Shown piece after piece: positions 23,411-33,185 of a stretch of 64,000 bases of DNA; position 1 is the first letter of the stretch; every line of letters starts with the position of its first letter. The notes below the pieces were generated by a model. The model was not told the DNA's origin and did no database searches. It saw only the letters and a list, made by a program, of their open reading frames with translations. This DNA is from Clostridioides difficile. GTDB taxonomy: Bacteria; Bacillota; Clostridia; Peptostreptococcales; Peptostreptococcaceae. A program made the translations under genes and the position numbers. Where the stretch lies: NCBI RefSeq assembly GCF_001299635.1, contig NZ_JRHN01000024.1:1-64000 (forward strand), given 5' to 3'.

Positions 23411-26026
23411 ATGGATTTTAAACAAAAGACAACAACATATGATTTGATAGATCAAAAGACTGTTAAGAAAATGAAACAAGATAAAAAGATAAAGCTCATG
23501 GATGAAATTATAGGAATTCAGGAAGTTTTGAACAATACAATAATAAAAAGTAAATATGGTTATTCTGTGATATTAAAAATTTCAACGACTGATGTAGCAT
23601 TATTGTCTGAAGATGATATAAAACAATTTGAAAATGTACTAATATCATATAGCTTTGGTCTGAATTTTCCTATTAAATATGCTCGTAGTAATAAAAAGCA
23701 AGATTTCAAACATTACAAAGAATTTATAGACAAAAAAATGGATAATAATGAATCAAGTGATTTCCTTAAAAAATACAAAGAGGAATTGTACAATGAATTT
23801 TCTGCTTTGGAAAATGGAATTTATAGTGATACAAAATATAATTATATATATATTGTAACTCCAAATCATCCCATTCAAGAAAGAGCTTTAAAGGAATTAC
23901 AAGGAAAAATAAATTATGTGGTGAGAGCTTTAAATGATACTAACTTCAGAGTATCTACAGTTAAAGGTATTGATATTATAGAATTTTTTCACAACCAATT
24001 TAATAAAGGTAAAGATTTTATTGTAGAAGATCTGATAGAGAAAGGTATATTTTCAGAATATGTAGAAGGATTAGGAATTTTAAGAAAAGAACATGAAGAT
24101 TATAATGATGCTGATATTAGTATCTTATCAGAAGAAGATTTAATAAAAGTAGAGTCAACTGAAAATTTAACACCAGAAGAAGAAAAAAAGCTCGTGAAAA
24201 ATAGGAAAAAAGACAAAAAAAAGAAACAGAATAAAAAAGATGAGCAATTTCTAGAGATAGGCAGATTGACTATATATGATATTATAAAACCTAATATTTT
24301 TGAAGAAAAGGAAGACTACATAAAGCTTGATAGAAACAATTATATAAGAATGTTGTCTATTCAAGCATTTCCTAAGAATATGAATATAAGTACATTGAAT
24401 AATTTGTGTTGTATAGAAAATATGGAGTTATTATCAATAGTTAAAAAGCTTGATGAAACTACTCTTAGTAAATCCTTGAAAAATCAATATTCAAAAATAA
24501 TGTCAAATATAAAACTGGAGTATAAAAGTACTGGAACAGTTGATTATGATAAGAGAGAAGCTGCTAAAAACATAGATAATTTAAGAATGTTAATAGAAAC
24601 CAATTCGGATAAATTATATCATACTCAAAATCTAATGAAGTTGTGGTCAAATGATCTAGCTGATTTAGAGAATAAGACAAGTATGATAATAGAGGCATGT
24701 GAAAAAACTGGAATAATTGTAAAGGTCTTATTTTATGATCAAAGAGATGCATTTTTAACAACTCTTCCATTTAATTCTTTTAACTATATGCAAGATAAAA
24801 GGAATATGACTACTGGTGGAACGGCTTGTCTAGTCCCAAGTGGATGCACACATTTAAATCATACAGAAGGGAAATACATTGGAAGAAATGAGCAAACAAA
24901 TTCTACTTTAATTCTAGATAATTTCTTATGTCAAAAAAAGCACATAAAAGAAAGTGAACTATACTCAAATCCGAATCTATATATTTGTGGTAAGCCTGGC
25001 TCAGGTAAATCAACATTTATGAAGGTCTTTATGGGTAGAGGGGCGTTACTAGGTGAATGGAATGCAGTGTTTGATATGGAGAATGAATATGAGAAGATAA
25101 ATAAAAAGTTTGGTGGCAATTATCTTCATATAAAAGCAGGTAGAAAAATCGGAATAAATCCTTTAGAACTATCTGTAGAAGAAGATGAAAATGGAAGAAG
25201 AACAGTACCAATCTATGAGAAAATGGTTGAGATAACTAATCTTATAAATAACTTTATAAAACAGTATAGAAATGGAAAGGGATTAGTTGGTACAGAAATA
25301 ACAGGAGTACAAGATGCTATTAAAAAAGTGTACTCTGATAGAGGAATAGGTATAGAGCCAGATTCATTGATGGAAAACAATAAAAAGAAAAGATTACCAA
25401 TACTTAGTGATTTAAAAGCTACTATGGAAAAAAATAAAAATCTTGATGAAGTATCTGATATTATGCAACTAATAACTGGTGATGGTGTAATGGCTATGTT
25501 CGACTGTGAGACAAGTGAAGAAATATCTAGATTCAAACGAAAGAAACTTATTGTTTTTTGTTTGAAACAGCTTGATGAGTTCAGTAAATTTTTCGCTATG
25601 ACTACAATTTTAAGTTGGTTATGGGGCTTATTTTCAGACTGGAAATATAAAGGAATACAAAAGAATGTATGGATAGATGAAGGTTGGAAATTCGCTCAAC
25701 ATGAAGCTAGTTTGGCTTTACTTGAAGATTTCTCAAGAAGAGGAAGAAAATACTGGATAAGCCTAATTATAAGTACACAGGCAATTGGAGAGTTCTTAAC
25801 TAAAGAGGCTGGTAAGGCAATAATAAATCTTTGTTCTACAAAAATAATATTCAAACAAGATGCGTCATTAGCAAAAGAAATAACCAAGTTTTTTGGACTT
25901 CCAGAACAAGCTCGGAAAAGAATACCTTCATTTTCAAAAGGGCAATGTATACTTGTTACAGAAGTTGGAAACATCTTAGCTCAGATTGATTTATTCAACT
26001 TTGAAAAAGAGTTTGCAGAGACTTAA
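23411..26026 (+). CDS. virB4: VirB4-type conjugation ATPase
   Basis: 871 residues, AGGAGG upstream. The N-terminal ~400 residues form the VirB4 accessory domain, including a Lys-rich insert (~260-280). The ATPase domain has Walker A YICGKPGSGKSTFMK (~527), the INPLEL and LPILSDL family blocks, Walker B NVWIDEGWKFA (~753), SLIISTQAIGEF and FKQDASLAKEITKFFGL. It powers assembly of and transfer through the T4SS at the membrane. Best match in organisation is the TraE/TcpF/CD1110-type ATPase of clostridial elements. Confidence 0.92.
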   Translation: MDFKQKTTTYDLIDQKTVKKMKQDKKIKLMDEIIGIQEVLNNTIIKSKYGYSVILKISTTDVALLSEDDIKQFENVLISYSFGLNFPIKYARSNKKQDFKHYKEFIDKKMDNNESSDFLKKYKEELYNEFSALENGIYSDTKYNYIYIVTPNHPIQERALKELQGKINYVVRALNDTNFRVSTVKGIDIIEFFHNQFNKGKDFIVEDLIEKGIFSEYVEGLGILRKEHEDYNDADISILSEEDLIKVESTENLTPEEEKKLVKNRKKDKKKKQNKKDEQFLEIGRLTIYDIIKPNIFEEKEDYIKLDRNNYIRMLSIQAFPKNMNISTLNNLCCIENMELLSIVKKLDETTLSKSLKNQYSKIMSNIKLEYKSTGTVDYDKREAAKNIDNLRMLIETNSDKLYHTQNLMKLWSNDLADLENKTSMIIEACEKTGIIVKVLFYDQRDAFLTTLPFNSFNYMQDKRNMTTGGTACLVPSGCTHLNHTEGKYIGRNEQTNSTLILDNFLCQKKHIKESELYSNPNLYICGKPGSGKSTFMKVFMGRGALLGEWNAVFDMENEYEKINKKFGGNYLHIKAGRKIGINPLELSVEEDENGRRTVPIYEKMVEITNLINNFIKQYRNGKGLVGTEITGVQDAIKKVYSDRGIGIEPDSLMENNKKKRLPILSDLKATMEKNKNLDEVSDIMQLITGDGVMAMFDCETSEEISRFKRKKLIVFCLKQLDEFSKFFAMTTILSWLWGLFSDWKYKGIQKNVWIDEGWKFAQHEASLALLEDFSRRGRKYWISLIISTQAIGEFLTKEAGKAIINLCSTKIIFKQDASLAKEITKFFGLPEQARKRIPSFSKGQCILVTEVGNILAQIDLFNFEKEFAET

Positions 26027-26051
26027 AATATGAAAATGGAGGGTTATTAAA

Positions 26052-28046
26052 ATGAGTGAACAAATTCAAGCTTTAGTTGATATACTGCAATATGCAGGAG
26101 TGATACTGATTACAATTAGTTTAGCTATACTCATATATAAGCTAATAATATATAAAAATGACTATGATAAAAGGACTATCTTAATGCAAGGAACAACAAA
26201 ACTGGTATTAGGGGCTTTAATGCTAGGTCTTATGCTAAGTTTAGCAGGTTTCTTACAAGATATAATTGTAAATATGGGTACAACAGGAGGCTCTGAATTC
26301 AAATCATCAGAGCTTAATTTTATTAAAGATCTAGAAGATGAAGATAGTTTCCTTGCAAATGGAATAGCTTTCTTATTAGATTCTATAACTAAATTTATTT
26401 TTTCTGGTGATGGATTTATACAAGAAAAATTACTAGGGACAAAGACATTAGAAGAATTAATATTTGCAAAAGATTTAAATATATTTACAAAAGAACAATG
26501 GTCACATCTAGTTTTTGGATACGGAATAGTTCAAAAAGTAGCTTATGTCTTACTTATATTAATGGTATTCTTTACAGCTGTAAGAGTTATAAAAGGTTCA
26601 GTTGATGAAAGACAAGAGATAGACACAAAGGAAAGTTTACAAAGATGGGTTTTTGTTTGCCTAATAATAGCAGGAGGTCCAGTTTTAGTTAATGGGATAA
26701 TAGTCTTTTCAAATTTTTTAACATCAATTTTAAATGAGTCTTTTAGCCATGTAACAATGTCTAATTCTATATTAGATGAACTTAAAACTGGAAATGTTTT
26801 AACTACAGCGATAATAAAAGTTTATTTCGCTTATTTAACATTGAGAGTAAATATTGTTTTTATGGTTAGAACATGGGTTTTAGGTATTATGTTTGTTTTT
26901 ACACCTGTTGCTTCTGCCTTATGGGGAATTAACAAGAACATAAATGCATTTGAAATCTGGTTTGGAGAGATATTAAGTAATGCAATAACAGGACTATGTT
27001 ACTCTATAGTATTTGTAGTATTTTCATTGTTTTTCTCAGCAACTTCATCACTACTATTTATTTTAATAGGTCTTACTTTAACTATAAAATTATCTGATGT
27101 CTTAAGAAATTCTGTACAGGGATATTTTGCTAAGTTATCTGGAATAGATGAATATGGAGAAGCTAGGCGATTTACAAAAGGGACTCTAGGAGCAATATCA
27201 GGTATGGTAACAGCATTCAAAGCTTCTACAGCAGGAACAGCAGGAACATTGGAAGCTTTAGAAGGTCTTATGGGACATGGTGATAAAGAAGGTAATTTTA
27301 ATAAAATGGCAAAGATGGCTGATAGAGCAGTAGATGGTGGAATAGGAAATAAATTTAATAGAGGAAATGATCCTGCGGAAGAGCAAAATAGATATGATGC
27401 AGATATGGAATCAAGCTATGGTGATATAGGCTTAGATGATAATATAAACTCTCTTGATGATAATAATATAAAACCTTTAGATAATATGGAAAATGAAATA
27501 CCAAAAGATGATGATTCATTAGAAAAAAATAGTGGTACTAGTGATGATGAGTATAACTTTGGAATGGATAAACTAGATAGCTCAAAAAATGGAGATGAAT
27601 TGAAGAAGAATATAGAAACTATTCCAGAAAAAGAACCAGATATTGCGTTCAAAAACCCTAGTAACGCTGAAAGAGCTATTCAAGGTATGTTCTTCAATAA
27701 CTTATCTAAGAAAGACAGTTACGGTAATAAAGATGATGGATTTATATTCTCTGCAATAAATGATAAAAGAAATATGGGGCAAGTAGAGTCAGCTAGAATT
27801 GATACAATAAATTCAATAGCTGGAAATATAATGGAGAAACCAGGTAATAATTTAGATATAACACAAGCAACTGGAAAAGCTGAACAAATTTTTGATACAG
27901 CTATGTTTAACAGCAGTGTAACTGAACCTGACAAAGAACATTTTTATGAAAATATTTCAAAAGGTGACATAGATAGTGCATCTAAATTTTTAGCAAGTAG
28001 CAAGAAAGACAATAGCCTAGATTCTTTACTTAAGGATAACTTATAG
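26052..28046 (+). CDS. VirB6-like polytopic membrane protein of the T4SS
   Basis: 664 residues. About seven membrane segments lie in the first ~340 residues (ILITISLAILIYKLII; LVLGALMLGLMLSLAGFL; VAYVLLILMVFFTAV; WVFVCLIIAGGPVL; VWVLGIMFVFTPVASAL-like; AITGLCYSIVFVVFSLFF; SLLFILIGLTL). A long acidic, Asp/Asn-rich cytoplasmic tail (~400-664) follows. This is the plan of VirB6/TrbL/TcpH channel proteins that follow VirB4 in Gram-positive T4SSs. The tail is low-complexity and probably disordered. Confidence 0.8.
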   Translation: MSEQIQALVDILQYAGVILITISLAILIYKLIIYKNDYDKRTILMQGTTKLVLGALMLGLMLSLAGFLQDIIVNMGTTGGSEFKSSELNFIKDLEDEDSFLANGIAFLLDSITKFIFSGDGFIQEKLLGTKTLEELIFAKDLNIFTKEQWSHLVFGYGIVQKVAYVLLILMVFFTAVRVIKGSVDERQEIDTKESLQRWVFVCLIIAGGPVLVNGIIVFSNFLTSILNESFSHVTMSNSILDELKTGNVLTTAIIKVYFAYLTLRVNIVFMVRTWVLGIMFVFTPVASALWGINKNINAFEIWFGEILSNAITGLCYSIVFVVFSLFFSATSSLLFILIGLTLTIKLSDVLRNSVQGYFAKLSGIDEYGEARRFTKGTLGAISGMVTAFKASTAGTAGTLEALEGLMGHGDKEGNFNKMAKMADRAVDGGIGNKFNRGNDPAEEQNRYDADMESSYGDIGLDDNINSLDDNNIKPLDNMENEIPKDDDSLEKNSGTSDDEYNFGMDKLDSSKNGDELKKNIETIPEKEPDIAFKNPSNAERAIQGMFFNNLSKKDSYGNKDDGFIFSAINDKRNMGQVESARIDTINSIAGNIMEKPGNNLDITQATGKAEQIFDTAMFNSSVTEPDKEHFYENISKGDIDSASKFLASSKKDNSLDSLLKDNL

Positions 28047-28047
28047 A

Positions 28048-28070
28048 GTTAACATAGTTAACTTTTTTAT
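28048..28070 (+). terminator. Short hairpin with T run, possible attenuator
   Basis: AGTTAAC-ATA-GTTAACT followed by TTTTT in the 35-base gap between the VirB6-like and hydrolase genes. Weak because the stem is A/T-rich. Confidence 0.4.
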
Positions 28071-28090
28071 TTAAAGGGAGGATGAAAGCA

Positions 28091-29893
28091 TTGTTTGAAA
28101 AGGGATTAGAGTTAGTAAAAGGTATTGCTAAAAATAAATTTAAAAAGCTAATGTTTAAAATAATGGTTCCTTATGGTGCTTTTGTTGTATTAATATTAAT
28201 ATTATTATCTGCAACTTTTGAACTATTTACAGGCGATAAAATAACTCCTAATTTATCTTCTGAAGAGACTAAAGAAGTTCAAGCTTACATAGATGAGAAA
28301 GTAGCACAATATACATCTAAAGATTATTATTTTTTAGACAATCAACATTTATTAAGAGCTGAACATGTAGAAAAGTATTTGAGATTTTTAGTAAGCAATA
28401 GCCAAGTATCTGCAAAAAGTAGTGTTAAGCAATTGAAGAAAAAAGTTGATGAGATAGTTGATAAGACCTTAAAACCTGATTTGAAATATTCAGAAGCTCA
28501 GATAATAACAAGGCGATTTTATAAGGAAAAAGTAGGAGAAGGTGATGATGCTAGATATGTAGAAAAGGTTGATGAAACGGTTGATACAATATATCTATTA
28601 GATTATGCAAATTCAATTTATAATACTAATAAATATATATATGAAATAAAAACAGAAACTACAACAATAGATTCTGATGAAAGAATTGAGATAACAAAAC
28701 CAGTTTTATCTACTCAAGAAAATGAAGGAGAACCATATGACCACTTTAGAGAAATATTAATTAAAGAAAATCATGTTGGTGAAAATGATGTTGATATGGT
28801 TATTGGAATGATTATAAATTCTGGTTCAGATAAAAAATGGAATTGGCTATTTGGAAATACTCTTGCACCATATTATCCAGGTGGTGGCCAATGGGGAGAA
28901 CTTGTAGGGGTTCCAGGAGAATTAGCATCATTCTTTGATGAGGCATCTCAGCTAACAGGTCTTCCAAATTGGGTATTAGCTGGATTTGCAAAACAAGAAA
29001 GTAATTTTAACCCTAATTGTCAGTATGGAGGAGCATATGGAATAATGCAATTTCAAAAGTATGATACTGATGGAAGTGATATATGGGCTGAACATATGAG
29101 AAAAGGCATGGGTGATTTATTTAAACAAGCAGGATATTCTTTTTCTAGTTCAGAGCAAATGTGGGGTATTTTTTTAAAAGATGCAAGAGCTCAGATAATT
29201 GCAGGTGCATTTGAGGCAAGATTCTATTTTAACTATGCTTTATTTAGATTAGAAAGTATGACAGGAATAGCTTGTCCAAATAAAAAGAATTATAATACCA
29301 ACAAATATGTCAATCAAATAAAGTGGGATAGTGATGAAAATGATCCTAAATTTAAAGACCTTTTGAGAAGAGCATTTGTATTATATAATGTTGGACAAGG
29401 AAGGGGTATGTCTGTAAATTTAGATAAAGCTCCTCATGACTATCCAAATAAAGTTTATCATTATGCTATAGAATTTAGAAATACAAGTATATCAGGTGGT
29501 TCTAGTTCAGAAAAGGTTAATAGGATTATTTCAATTATGAGAAAGCAACTTGGTAAACCGTATTTGTGGGCAGCAGAAGGACCTAATTCTTTTGACTGTA
29601 GTGGTCTTATGCTATATTGTTTCAATCAAGCAGGAGTTAAAGGATTGCCTAGAACTTCTAAAGCACAATGTGCAGCATCAACACCTATATCATTTGAACA
29701 ACTACAACCAGGTGACTTTGTATTTGTACATGAAAAAGGCCAATCTTTAACAAATCCTTGGAATGTGCATCATGTTCAAATGTATATTGGAGGAGGAAAA
29801 GTTATAGAAGCTCCAGAATCAGGAAAAGATGTTAGAATAACAGACATGAGAAAAGGGCCTGTGAGTTATGGTAGATTTCCTGGTTTAAAATAA
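28091..29893 (+). CDS. Bifunctional peptidoglycan hydrolase (lytic transglycosylase + NlpC/P60) of the T4SS
   Basis: 600 residues from TTG 28091 (AAAGGGAGG 9 bases upstream; an ATG at 28082 abuts the ribosome site). A membrane helix (~20-45, PYGAFVVLILILLSATFELF) anchors it. An SLT/lysozyme-like domain spans ~275-420: PNWVLAGFAKQESNFNP with catalytic Glu ~301, and GGAYGIMQF. The C-terminal NlpC/P60 domain has LGKPYLWAAEGPNSFDCSGL (Cys ~502) and HHVQMYIGGGKVIEAP (His ~560). Such two-domain hydrolases (TcpG, Tn916 Orf14) open the wall for the mating channel. Downstream terminator. Confidence 0.9.
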   Translation: MFEKGLELVKGIAKNKFKKLMFKIMVPYGAFVVLILILLSATFELFTGDKITPNLSSEETKEVQAYIDEKVAQYTSKDYYFLDNQHLLRAEHVEKYLRFLVSNSQVSAKSSVKQLKKKVDEIVDKTLKPDLKYSEAQIITRRFYKEKVGEGDDARYVEKVDETVDTIYLLDYANSIYNTNKYIYEIKTETTTIDSDERIEITKPVLSTQENEGEPYDHFREILIKENHVGENDVDMVIGMIINSGSDKKWNWLFGNTLAPYYPGGGQWGELVGVPGELASFFDEASQLTGLPNWVLAGFAKQESNFNPNCQYGGAYGIMQFQKYDTDGSDIWAEHMRKGMGDLFKQAGYSFSSSEQMWGIFLKDARAQIIAGAFEARFYFNYALFRLESMTGIACPNKKNYNTNKYVNQIKWDSDENDPKFKDLLRRAFVLYNVGQGRGMSVNLDKAPHDYPNKVYHYAIEFRNTSISGGSSSEKVNRIISIMRKQLGKPYLWAAEGPNSFDCSGLMLYCFNQAGVKGLPRTSKAQCAASTPISFEQLQPGDFVFVHEKGQSLTNPWNVHHVQMYIGGGKVIEAPESGKDVRITDMRKGPVSYGRFPGLK

Positions 29894-29904
29894 ATTGTTG
29901 ATTA

Positions 29905-29938
29905 AAAGGTATTCCAATTATGGGATACCTTTTTTTTA
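29905..29938 (+). terminator. Terminator after the hydrolase gene
   Basis: AAAAGGTATTCC-AATTAT-GGGATACCTTTTTTTT, a good stem with a T run. Confidence 0.8.
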
Positions 29939-29964
29939 TTATAAAAAACTGAGGTGATTAATTT

Positions 29965-30078
29965 ATGTTTGTTGCTTTAACAATAGCTATAGCTTTTTTA
30001 GGAGTGCTTATTTATGCTTCTGTTTTAAGTACTGAAGTATCTTTGATTCTTGATGAATTGGAAGAAGGAGATATATAA
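29965..30078 (+). CDS. Small single-TM protein
   Basis: 37 residues, too short for many gene finders. GAGGTG precedes the ATG. One membrane helix (VALTIAIAFLGVLIYASVL) is followed by an acidic end (ILDELEEGDI). It lies between two T4SS genes in the same direction with 41 bases to the next ATG, so it is likely expressed and may be a small T4SS accessory. Confidence 0.5.
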   Translation: MFVALTIAIAFLGVLIYASVLSTEVSLILDELEEGDI

Positions 30079-30119
30079 GTAAAGTGAGTAAAATTAATTA
30101 TAATTTTGGGGGGATTTTA

Positions 30120-31097
30120 ATGAATTTAGCATATAAAATGAATAGTGAAATAAAAAATGAAAACAAAATATCTGGAAAAGATATTATTTATGAACAAATA
30201 AAATTAGGCAAAAAAATAATACTAGTAAATACAGAATCTGCGAAATTTAATGATATAAAAGATGTTAGAGTAGTACAAGTTGATAAGAATAAAGAAATAA
30301 TAAATCCATTGCAAATTTATTCAACAATAAAAGATTTTGATATATTTTCATTTGGCACTCATTTAAAAAAGATACAAAGAATGTATTGTATTTTAGTAAG
30401 TGAATACACAGAAGAAGAATTAACTAGTTTAGATATATTACTAACTAAATTTTATGAATATTTTGGAATAGATATAAAAAAGTGTACAAAATATAAAGAA
30501 AATGAATACCCTATTTTATCTGATTTTCTAAATTATTTAAAATATATAGAAGGAACACATAGAATGATAAACTGTATGCAATCTCCAAATAAAGAAAAGG
30601 TATTTGAAGTATTTAAAGAGTTAAATAGTATTAAAGACATATTAAACATAAGAATAAATGTTATAGATACAATTATTTCGAAACTTAATAAAATAATAGA
30701 TAATTATGGACATTTACTAAATATACATTCTAATATAAATCATGTACACAATAATGAATTTATTGCTTTTAATAAATTAAATTTAGTTGATGATGAAAAA
30801 ATATTAGGTGTTCTATTACTAAATATTCTTACTTTTATTAATGAAAATTATTTGTTTGGAGAAAAAAATGCTGAATACTTAATTGTCTTTGATAATTCAA
30901 ATGAAATATTTTCTTTTATAAAAACAAGTATAGGAGATATAATAACCTCTTATGTTGGAGAAATCTTAAATACAGCTGATCCAAATTTCATAAGTTTTTT
31001 ATTTATAAAGACTAAGATGTCGGCTTTTTTTAACTTTAAAAATAAATTTTCCCTTATTAGGACACAAAATATAGAAGATTTTTTAGAGCAAAGCTAA
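30120..31097 (+). CDS. VirB4-like ATPase domain without a P-loop (putative pseudo-ATPase)
   Basis: 325 residues from ATG 30120 (GGGGGGA 5 bases upstream; an upstream GTG at 30084 is unlikely). Blocks align with the plasmid's own VirB4 in order: KIINPLQI-type block (EIINPLQIYS), EELTSLDILLTKFYEYFGI against TEITGVQDAIKKVYSDRGI, NEYPILSDFLNYLK against KRLPILSDLKATMEK, and a Walker-B-like strand EYLIVFDNSNE. The region that should hold Walker A is absent, since the protein begins after it, and the Walker B Glu is replaced. It therefore looks like a catalytically dead VirB4 C-domain that may cap or regulate the hexamer. Homology is my reading, not a search result. Confidence 0.5.
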   Translation: MNLAYKMNSEIKNENKISGKDIIYEQIKLGKKIILVNTESAKFNDIKDVRVVQVDKNKEIINPLQIYSTIKDFDIFSFGTHLKKIQRMYCILVSEYTEEELTSLDILLTKFYEYFGIDIKKCTKYKENEYPILSDFLNYLKYIEGTHRMINCMQSPNKEKVFEVFKELNSIKDILNIRINVIDTIISKLNKIIDNYGHLLNIHSNINHVHNNEFIAFNKLNLVDDEKILGVLLLNILTFINENYLFGEKNAEYLIVFDNSNEIFSFIKTSIGDIITSYVGEILNTADPNFISFLFIKTKMSAFFNFKNKFSLIRTQNIEDFLEQS

Positions 31098-31136
31098 ACA
31101 AGTATTATAAGTAAGCATTTGAAAGGGGATGTTATT

Positions 31137-31907
31137 TTGCTTGAACCAGAATATAGCAAATATACTTTGCTTAGTTTTATTATGGGTTGTACTCTAATTT
31201 TTGCTACAAAATTTACATTTACTCCAGAAAAATTAAAAATAATGTATTTAATAATAGGAGCTTTACTGATTTTTTGCTCTTTAGCTTCAATTTTATTAGG
31301 ATTATTACTGGTCAAAATAGATGAAAAAAAGATAAAAGCTATAGAACAAATAAAATGGAAAGTAAATATTGTATTGCACAAAAAAGGCTTAAAAATGACA
31401 GATGATATCTATACATATAATATAAAATATGTGGACTCAAACTATATATTTTTAAAATTAAATTACTTGCAGAAAGTTAAATTATTTTCAAATATAGATA
31501 TAGAAAAAGAAGTAAATTATATATTAGAAAAAATTGAATATCATTTTAAACACAATGTTGTAGAATTAGACTATAAAAGATTATGTGAATACTCACTTGA
31601 AGAAATTTACGAAAATAGTATTGAATTTTTTTGTGATGAAGAGGGGGCTTATGAGGCATTACTAAATATATATAATGAGACAATTTTATTATTGAAGGAT
31701 TCTAAAAGCTTTGGAAACAGCACTATCTTAAATGAAAATGACTTACTTGATAAAGAGGATTTGATTACTCTATTGATAGATAATAAAAATATAAAAATTA
31801 TTATTTCTAAATTGTATTGTGCAGAAACTATGAATGCATTGTATTTTAAGATAATAGAAAAAATATTATCAGAAGAATTTTCTAAAGTACGAAATATTTA
31901 TTTATAA
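31137..31907 (+). CDS. Two-TM hypothetical protein in the transfer operon
   Basis: 256 residues from TTG 31137 (AAAGGGGAT upstream; an earlier TTG at 31119 overlaps the ribosome site). Two membrane helices (~10-25 and ~37-58, IMYLIIGALLIFCSLASILL) are followed by a ~195-residue cytoplasmic, helix-rich, acidic domain. No motif recognised. Same direction and short spacing suggest a T4SS accessory protein. Confidence 0.5.
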   Translation: MLEPEYSKYTLLSFIMGCTLIFATKFTFTPEKLKIMYLIIGALLIFCSLASILLGLLLVKIDEKKIKAIEQIKWKVNIVLHKKGLKMTDDIYTYNIKYVDSNYIFLKLNYLQKVKLFSNIDIEKEVNYILEKIEYHFKHNVVELDYKRLCEYSLEEIYENSIEFFCDEEGAYEALLNIYNETILLLKDSKSFGNSTILNENDLLDKEDLITLLIDNKNIKIIISKLYCAETMNALYFKIIEKILSEEFSKVRNIYL

Positions 31908-31917
31908 GGAGTCTAAT

Positions 31918-32109
31918 ATGAAAGATTGTATTATAGTAGTTACTTCAATTATATTTGGTATTACCTCCTTATATTTGATAGATCCAAAAACATTTCATGA
32001 AGCAAGAGATTTATTAGTTGTAGCTATATCTGGAATAGATATAAAAAGAATAGTAATGCCTTTTATGATAATTATTCTTTTACATATTCAAATAAAGAAT
32101 TTAAATTAA
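31918..32109 (+). CDS. Small membrane protein
   Basis: 63 residues, AAGGAG 7 bases before the ATG. Two hydrophobic segments (CIIVVTSIIFGITSLYLI and IVMPFMIIILLHIQI) around a short polar stretch. Directly follows the two-TM protein. Function unknown. Confidence 0.5.
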   Translation: MKDCIIVVTSIIFGITSLYLIDPKTFHEARDLLVVAISGIDIKRIVMPFMIIILLHIQIKNLN

Positions 32110-32197
32110 AAATAAAATATAGTGATGAAGAATGGTAGATAAAATATAAGTTATAAAAACAAATATGTAAATATACATGAATATGAAAGTGAGACTA

Positions 32198-32290
32198 TAT
32201 ATGACATCTAGTAATAGATGTCATATACAGGTTCATTTTTGGTTTTTTCATAACAAATTGAGGTGGCTTAAAGCCATCTCACCCCTATAT
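32198..32290. other. Gene-free stretch with two hairpins (possible small RNA or transfer site)
   Basis: The gap 32110-32450 has no ORF. It holds a perfect 13-bp hairpin (TATATGACATCTA-GTAA-complement, 32198-32227) and a second, GC-richer hairpin (GAGGTGGC-TTAAA-GCCATCTC, 32260-32280) followed by ACCCC. Hairpin pairs like this are seen in structured RNAs and oriT regions; neither can be decided from sequence alone. Confidence 0.35.
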
Positions 32291-32368
32291 TTTACACATG
32301 ATGATATGATGAAAAAGTATCTATATTAAGAGCTTTTTTATTTGAATAAAAAAACTTAGCTAAATATT

Positions 32369-32399
32369 AAGGAAGATAGAATACCTATCTTCCTTTTTA
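32369..32399 (+). terminator. Intrinsic terminator
   Basis: AAGGAAGATAG-AATAC-CTATCTTCC followed by TTTTTAC, upstream of the gene at 32451. It would end transcripts coming from the T4SS genes or from the structured element at 32198-32290. Confidence 0.8.
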
Positions 32400-32450
32400 C
32401 TTTATAGATAAGAATTTGTATATACAAGATATTAGTATGTAGGGGGGATC

Positions 32451-32849
32451 ATGGTGGAAATAAAAAAAGACGAGTCTGATTATAAAACTATTAAAGAAAA
32501 AGTTGTTTGTGAACAAAAGAGTATATTTCAAATACTGAGTAGTATAGGTACAAAGATCAAGGAACGTATAGAATATTTTTGGATAGATTTTTTGGATTTT
32601 ATTAAACCTGTTTTTTTTTCAGCATTGGCTGTGTTCCTATGTTTAGTACTTCTTTGCATAAATAAAATTATGGATAAACGAGCGACTTTTCTTAGGGATG
32701 ATAGAGACATCATAAACAATATGGTAGTAAACTTAGCACATACTGCTTGTTCGTTTTTTGAGGGAATATTAGGGTTTTTATTATGTTTGGCAGCTGTGCT
32801 TACATTTATAACATTAATTTTGTGTATAGTTAAGAAAATTTTAGATTGA
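32451..32849 (+). CDS. Two-TM hypothetical protein
   Basis: 132 residues, GGGGGGATC before the ATG. The N-terminal 45 residues are charged. Two membrane helices (~50-68, PVFFSALAVFLCLVLLC, and ~100-125, GILGFLLCLAAVLTFITLIL) flank a short basic/acidic loop. Precedes another small membrane protein; both lie just upstream of the Tad genes. Confidence 0.5.
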   Translation: MVEIKKDESDYKTIKEKVVCEQKSIFQILSSIGTKIKERIEYFWIDFLDFIKPVFFSALAVFLCLVLLCINKIMDKRATFLRDDRDIINNMVVNLAHTACSFFEGILGFLLCLAAVLTFITLILCIVKKILD

Positions 32850-32865
32850 AAAAGGTGAGATTTAT

Positions 32866-33063
32866 ATGAAAGATAAAAAGAAAAATATTGATTTGAGTAA
32901 GGACAAAAAGAAGAGGTGTTTGTCAGAACGTCAGAGAGCAATTATTGGATGTATACTAATTTTATTTTTAATTTTACTAGGACCTTTACTGGGAAGAAAA
33001 GCAATAGAATACACATCTCCCATTATACAAGAAAAAATAATAGAAATGTTTGAAAAATCTTAA
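32866..33063 (+). CDS. Small single-TM protein
   Basis: 65 residues, GGTGAG upstream. Very basic N-terminus (KDKKKNIDLSKDKKKRCLSE), then one membrane helix (IIGCILILFLILLGPLLG) and a short external tail. 16 bases after the previous gene. Function unknown. Confidence 0.5.
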   Translation: MKDKKKNIDLSKDKKKRCLSERQRAIIGCILILFLILLGPLLGRKAIEYTSPIIQEKIIEMFEKS

Positions 33064-33185
33064 GAATACTTAGCTAATTCATGATTTGTATGAAATAAAT
33101 TTCTTTACAACAAGTATATGTGTTAATAAAAGCATTTTCTAGAGATGCTTTTTTATATATATTTTAAAACTTAAGGAGGATAGAC

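Noticed and set aside
25029-25974. Several minus-strand ORFs inside the VirB4 gene
   Set aside because: They lie entirely within a clear VirB4 frame and have no ribosome sites; shadows of the coding strand.
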